This document shows, piece by piece, positions 16,545-17,297 of a DNA stretch of 17,297 bases. The DNA is taken from contig QHRS01000040.1 in NCBI GenBank assembly GCA_003221435.1, positions 1 through 17,297 on the forward strand, read 5' to 3'. Origin of the DNA: Candidatus Rokuibacteriota bacterium (GTDB lineage: Bacteria > Methylomirabilota > Methylomirabilia > Rokubacteriales > CSP1-6). The position numbers and the translations under genes were made by a program. Within the stretch, counting starts at the first letter, position 1. Each line of letters opens with the position of its first letter. Below the pieces are notes generated by a model. The model ran no database searches. It was given only the letters and a program-made list of their open reading frames with translations, and was not told the DNA's origin.

Positions 16545-16590
16545 TGCACCGGCAAAGCCGGCGCTCGAAGGCAGATACTCCGACGGTGCA
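16545..16590. other. Inverted repeats in the rpmH-rnpA spacer
   Basis: TGCACCG (16545-16551) pairs with CGGTGCA (16584-16590). A tighter hairpin CCGGC-AAA-GCCGG (16549-16561) uses the same bases, so the two folds exclude each other. There is no T tract. It may be a processing or attenuation site between rpmH and rnpA; this is inference. Confidence 0.4.
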
Positions 16591-16725
16591 CTAGACGGTC
16601 AGGCGCTTGCGCCCCTTGGCCCGCCGCCGCTTGAGCACCTTCCGGCCACCGTGCGTCTTCATTCGCTCTCGGAAGCCGTGCGTTTTCTTCCGTCGGCGCC
16701 TGTTCGGTTGGAACGTCCGCTTCAT
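16591..16725 (-). CDS. rpmH: 50S ribosomal protein L34
   Basis: A 44-aa protein starting MKRTFQPNRRRRKKTHGF and ending RAKGRKRLTV, an unmistakable bL34 of normal length that sits near the exit tunnel of the large subunit. ATG 16725, stop TAG 16591-16593. GGGGAG lies 13 bp upstream, a rather long spacing. It is the first gene of the rpmH-rnpA-yidD-yidC-rsmG cluster and is divergent from dnaA. Confidence 0.97.
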   Translation of the reverse strand: MKRTFQPNRRRRKKTHGFRERMKTHGGRKVLKRRRAKGRKRLTV

Positions 16726-16762
16726 AAGATGCTTGCGCTCCCCTCAGTCGTACAACCGCTAG

Positions 16763-16791
16763 AGTGTATTCGCCGCTAAAATTCAAGTCAA
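16763..16791 (-). promoter_or_regulatory. Sigma-70-type promoter for rpmH
   Basis: On the minus strand TTGACT (16786-16791) and TACACT (16763-16768) are separated by exactly 17 bp. The transcript would start near 16756, about 30 nt before the rpmH ATG. This is the best promoter match in the window and probably drives rpmH through rsmG. Confidence 0.65.
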
Positions 16792-16922
16792 CTCTCCTTC
16801 AGGCTTCCAAGCCTCTTGCCTCCCTCCTTCAGCGTGTGCTAACGTACGCGTCCTGGCTTAGTTCCTGTCTGGTCTGGCCCGGCACCGAGGTGGCCGTTGT
16901 CCCGATGCTCCGATGTCTCCGG

Positions 16923-16931
16923 TGTGGATGT
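16923..16931 (+). promoter_or_regulatory. Degenerate DnaA box
   Basis: TGTGGATGT matches TGTGGATAA at 7 of 9 positions and lies 23 bp upstream of the perfect box in the same orientation. Confidence 0.35.
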
Positions 16932-16945
16932 CCTTGTTAAACATG

Positions 16946-16954
16946 TGTGGATAA
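16946..16954 (+). promoter_or_regulatory. DnaA box, perfect match
   Basis: TGTGGATAA is the exact complement of the consensus TTATCCACA and stands 28 bp before the dnaA start. It is the expected place for replication initiation and/or dnaA self-regulation. Confidence 0.75.
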
Positions 16955-16981
16955 CCGTGTGCGTAAGTGAGGGCTCCGCAC

Positions 16982-17297
16982 GTGCTTGATACGCTCTGGC
17001 TCCGCCTGCTGAAGTCCCTCGAAACCAGGCTCCCGGCGACCGTTCTCGATTCCTGGGTCCGTCCAAGCCGCCTGCTCGCGGTAGAAGGTGATCTCCTGAA
17101 GATCGGCGCGCCGAACAAGTTCTCCCGCGACTGGCTGGCGCAGCATCATCTCGAGGCGCTGCACGCGGCCGCCAAGGAATGTCTCGGGGGCCAGCCGCGG
17201 GTCGCGGTCATCATCGACGAGACGGCGTCGGCTGATGTCGTTGCGAGCCCGGAGGATTCGCCGCCGGTGGCGGCGCCGCGGGGAGCCGCGCCCGAGG
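16982..17297 (+). CDS. dnaA: Chromosomal replication initiator DnaA (N-terminal part, runs off the window)
   Basis: 105 codons are visible from the GTG at 16982 to the window edge, still open. The N-terminal domain I pattern is clear: TLWLRLLKSLE, then TVLDSWVRPSRLL, then LLKIGAPNKFSRDWLAQHHLEAL, as in DnaA proteins that bind DnaB and partner factors through this domain. A proline/alanine-rich stretch after residue 80 is the linker (domain II). GAGGG lies 8 bp before the GTG; a second GTG at 16967 is possible, with TAA just upstream of it. It is divergent from rpmH and preceded by DnaA boxes. The AAA+ and DNA-binding domains lie outside the window. Confidence 0.9.
   Translation, partial: MLDTLWLRLLKSLETRLPATVLDSWVRPSRLLAVEGDLLKIGAPNKFSRDWLAQHHLEALHAAAKECLGGQPRVAVIIDETASADVVASPEDSPPVAAPRGAAPE

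Larger units (their letters stand above)
16726..16981. other. rpmH-dnaA intergenic region, likely part of oriC
   Basis: A 256-bp divergent spacer between rpmH and dnaA, the classical site of bacterial origins. It contains the rpmH promoter, a perfect DnaA box and one degenerate box near dnaA, and an A/T-richer patch (TTGTTAAACA, about 16934-16943). No gene fits. Only one perfect box is seen, so the full origin may lie partly on the other side of dnaA. Confidence 0.55.

Overview
The window is a stretch of chromosome from a GC-rich, Gram-negative-type bacterium. YidC has the long periplasmic domain, and the gene order rpmH-rnpA-yidD-yidC-rsmG-parA-parB-...-atpFHAGDC is an origin-proximal core layout known from Geobacter-like deltaproteobacteria and relatives. 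A Rokubacteria/Methylomirabilota-like or deltaproteobacterial source is my inference. Nothing here fixes the taxon.

Left part (1-4873): a nitrogen/carbamoyl metabolism block. The 3' end of a small allophanate-hydrolase-C-domain-like protein meets, tail to tail, an isochorismatase-fold cysteine hydrolase that has lost the loop carrying its catalytic cysteine. Divergent from the hydrolase is a tight three-gene operon in the order allH-allF-allG (DUF2877, FdrA, DUF1116). In E. coli these three proteins together form oxamate carbamoyltransferase. No carbamate kinase or transporter lies in the window.

Middle part (4923-10438, minus strand): an F1Fo ATP synthase operon atpF-H-A-G-D-C. It lacks atpB, atpE and a second b subunit. 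atpA is interrupted by a frameshift after its first 42 codons. Two palindromic elements of nearly equal size (129 and 128 bp) sit between atpD and atpC and in the leader of atpF.

Right part (10771-16725, minus strand): mnmA, parB, parA, rsmG, yidC, yidD, rnpA and rpmH, mostly overlapping or only a few bases apart. A pair of identical, variant parS-like palindromes lies between rsmG and parA. rnpA has no ordinary start codon at the position its family requires. A good sigma-70 promoter precedes rpmH.

Right edge (16726-17297): an intergenic region with a perfect DnaA box, then the first 105 codons of dnaA on the plus strand, divergent from rpmH. This is the likely chromosomal origin region. 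The window thus joins the replication origin, the segregation locus and energy genes to a ureide-type catabolic island. It also carries several coding anomalies: a deleted active-site loop, a frameshifted atpA and a missing rnpA start. These are either real lesions or assembly faults.
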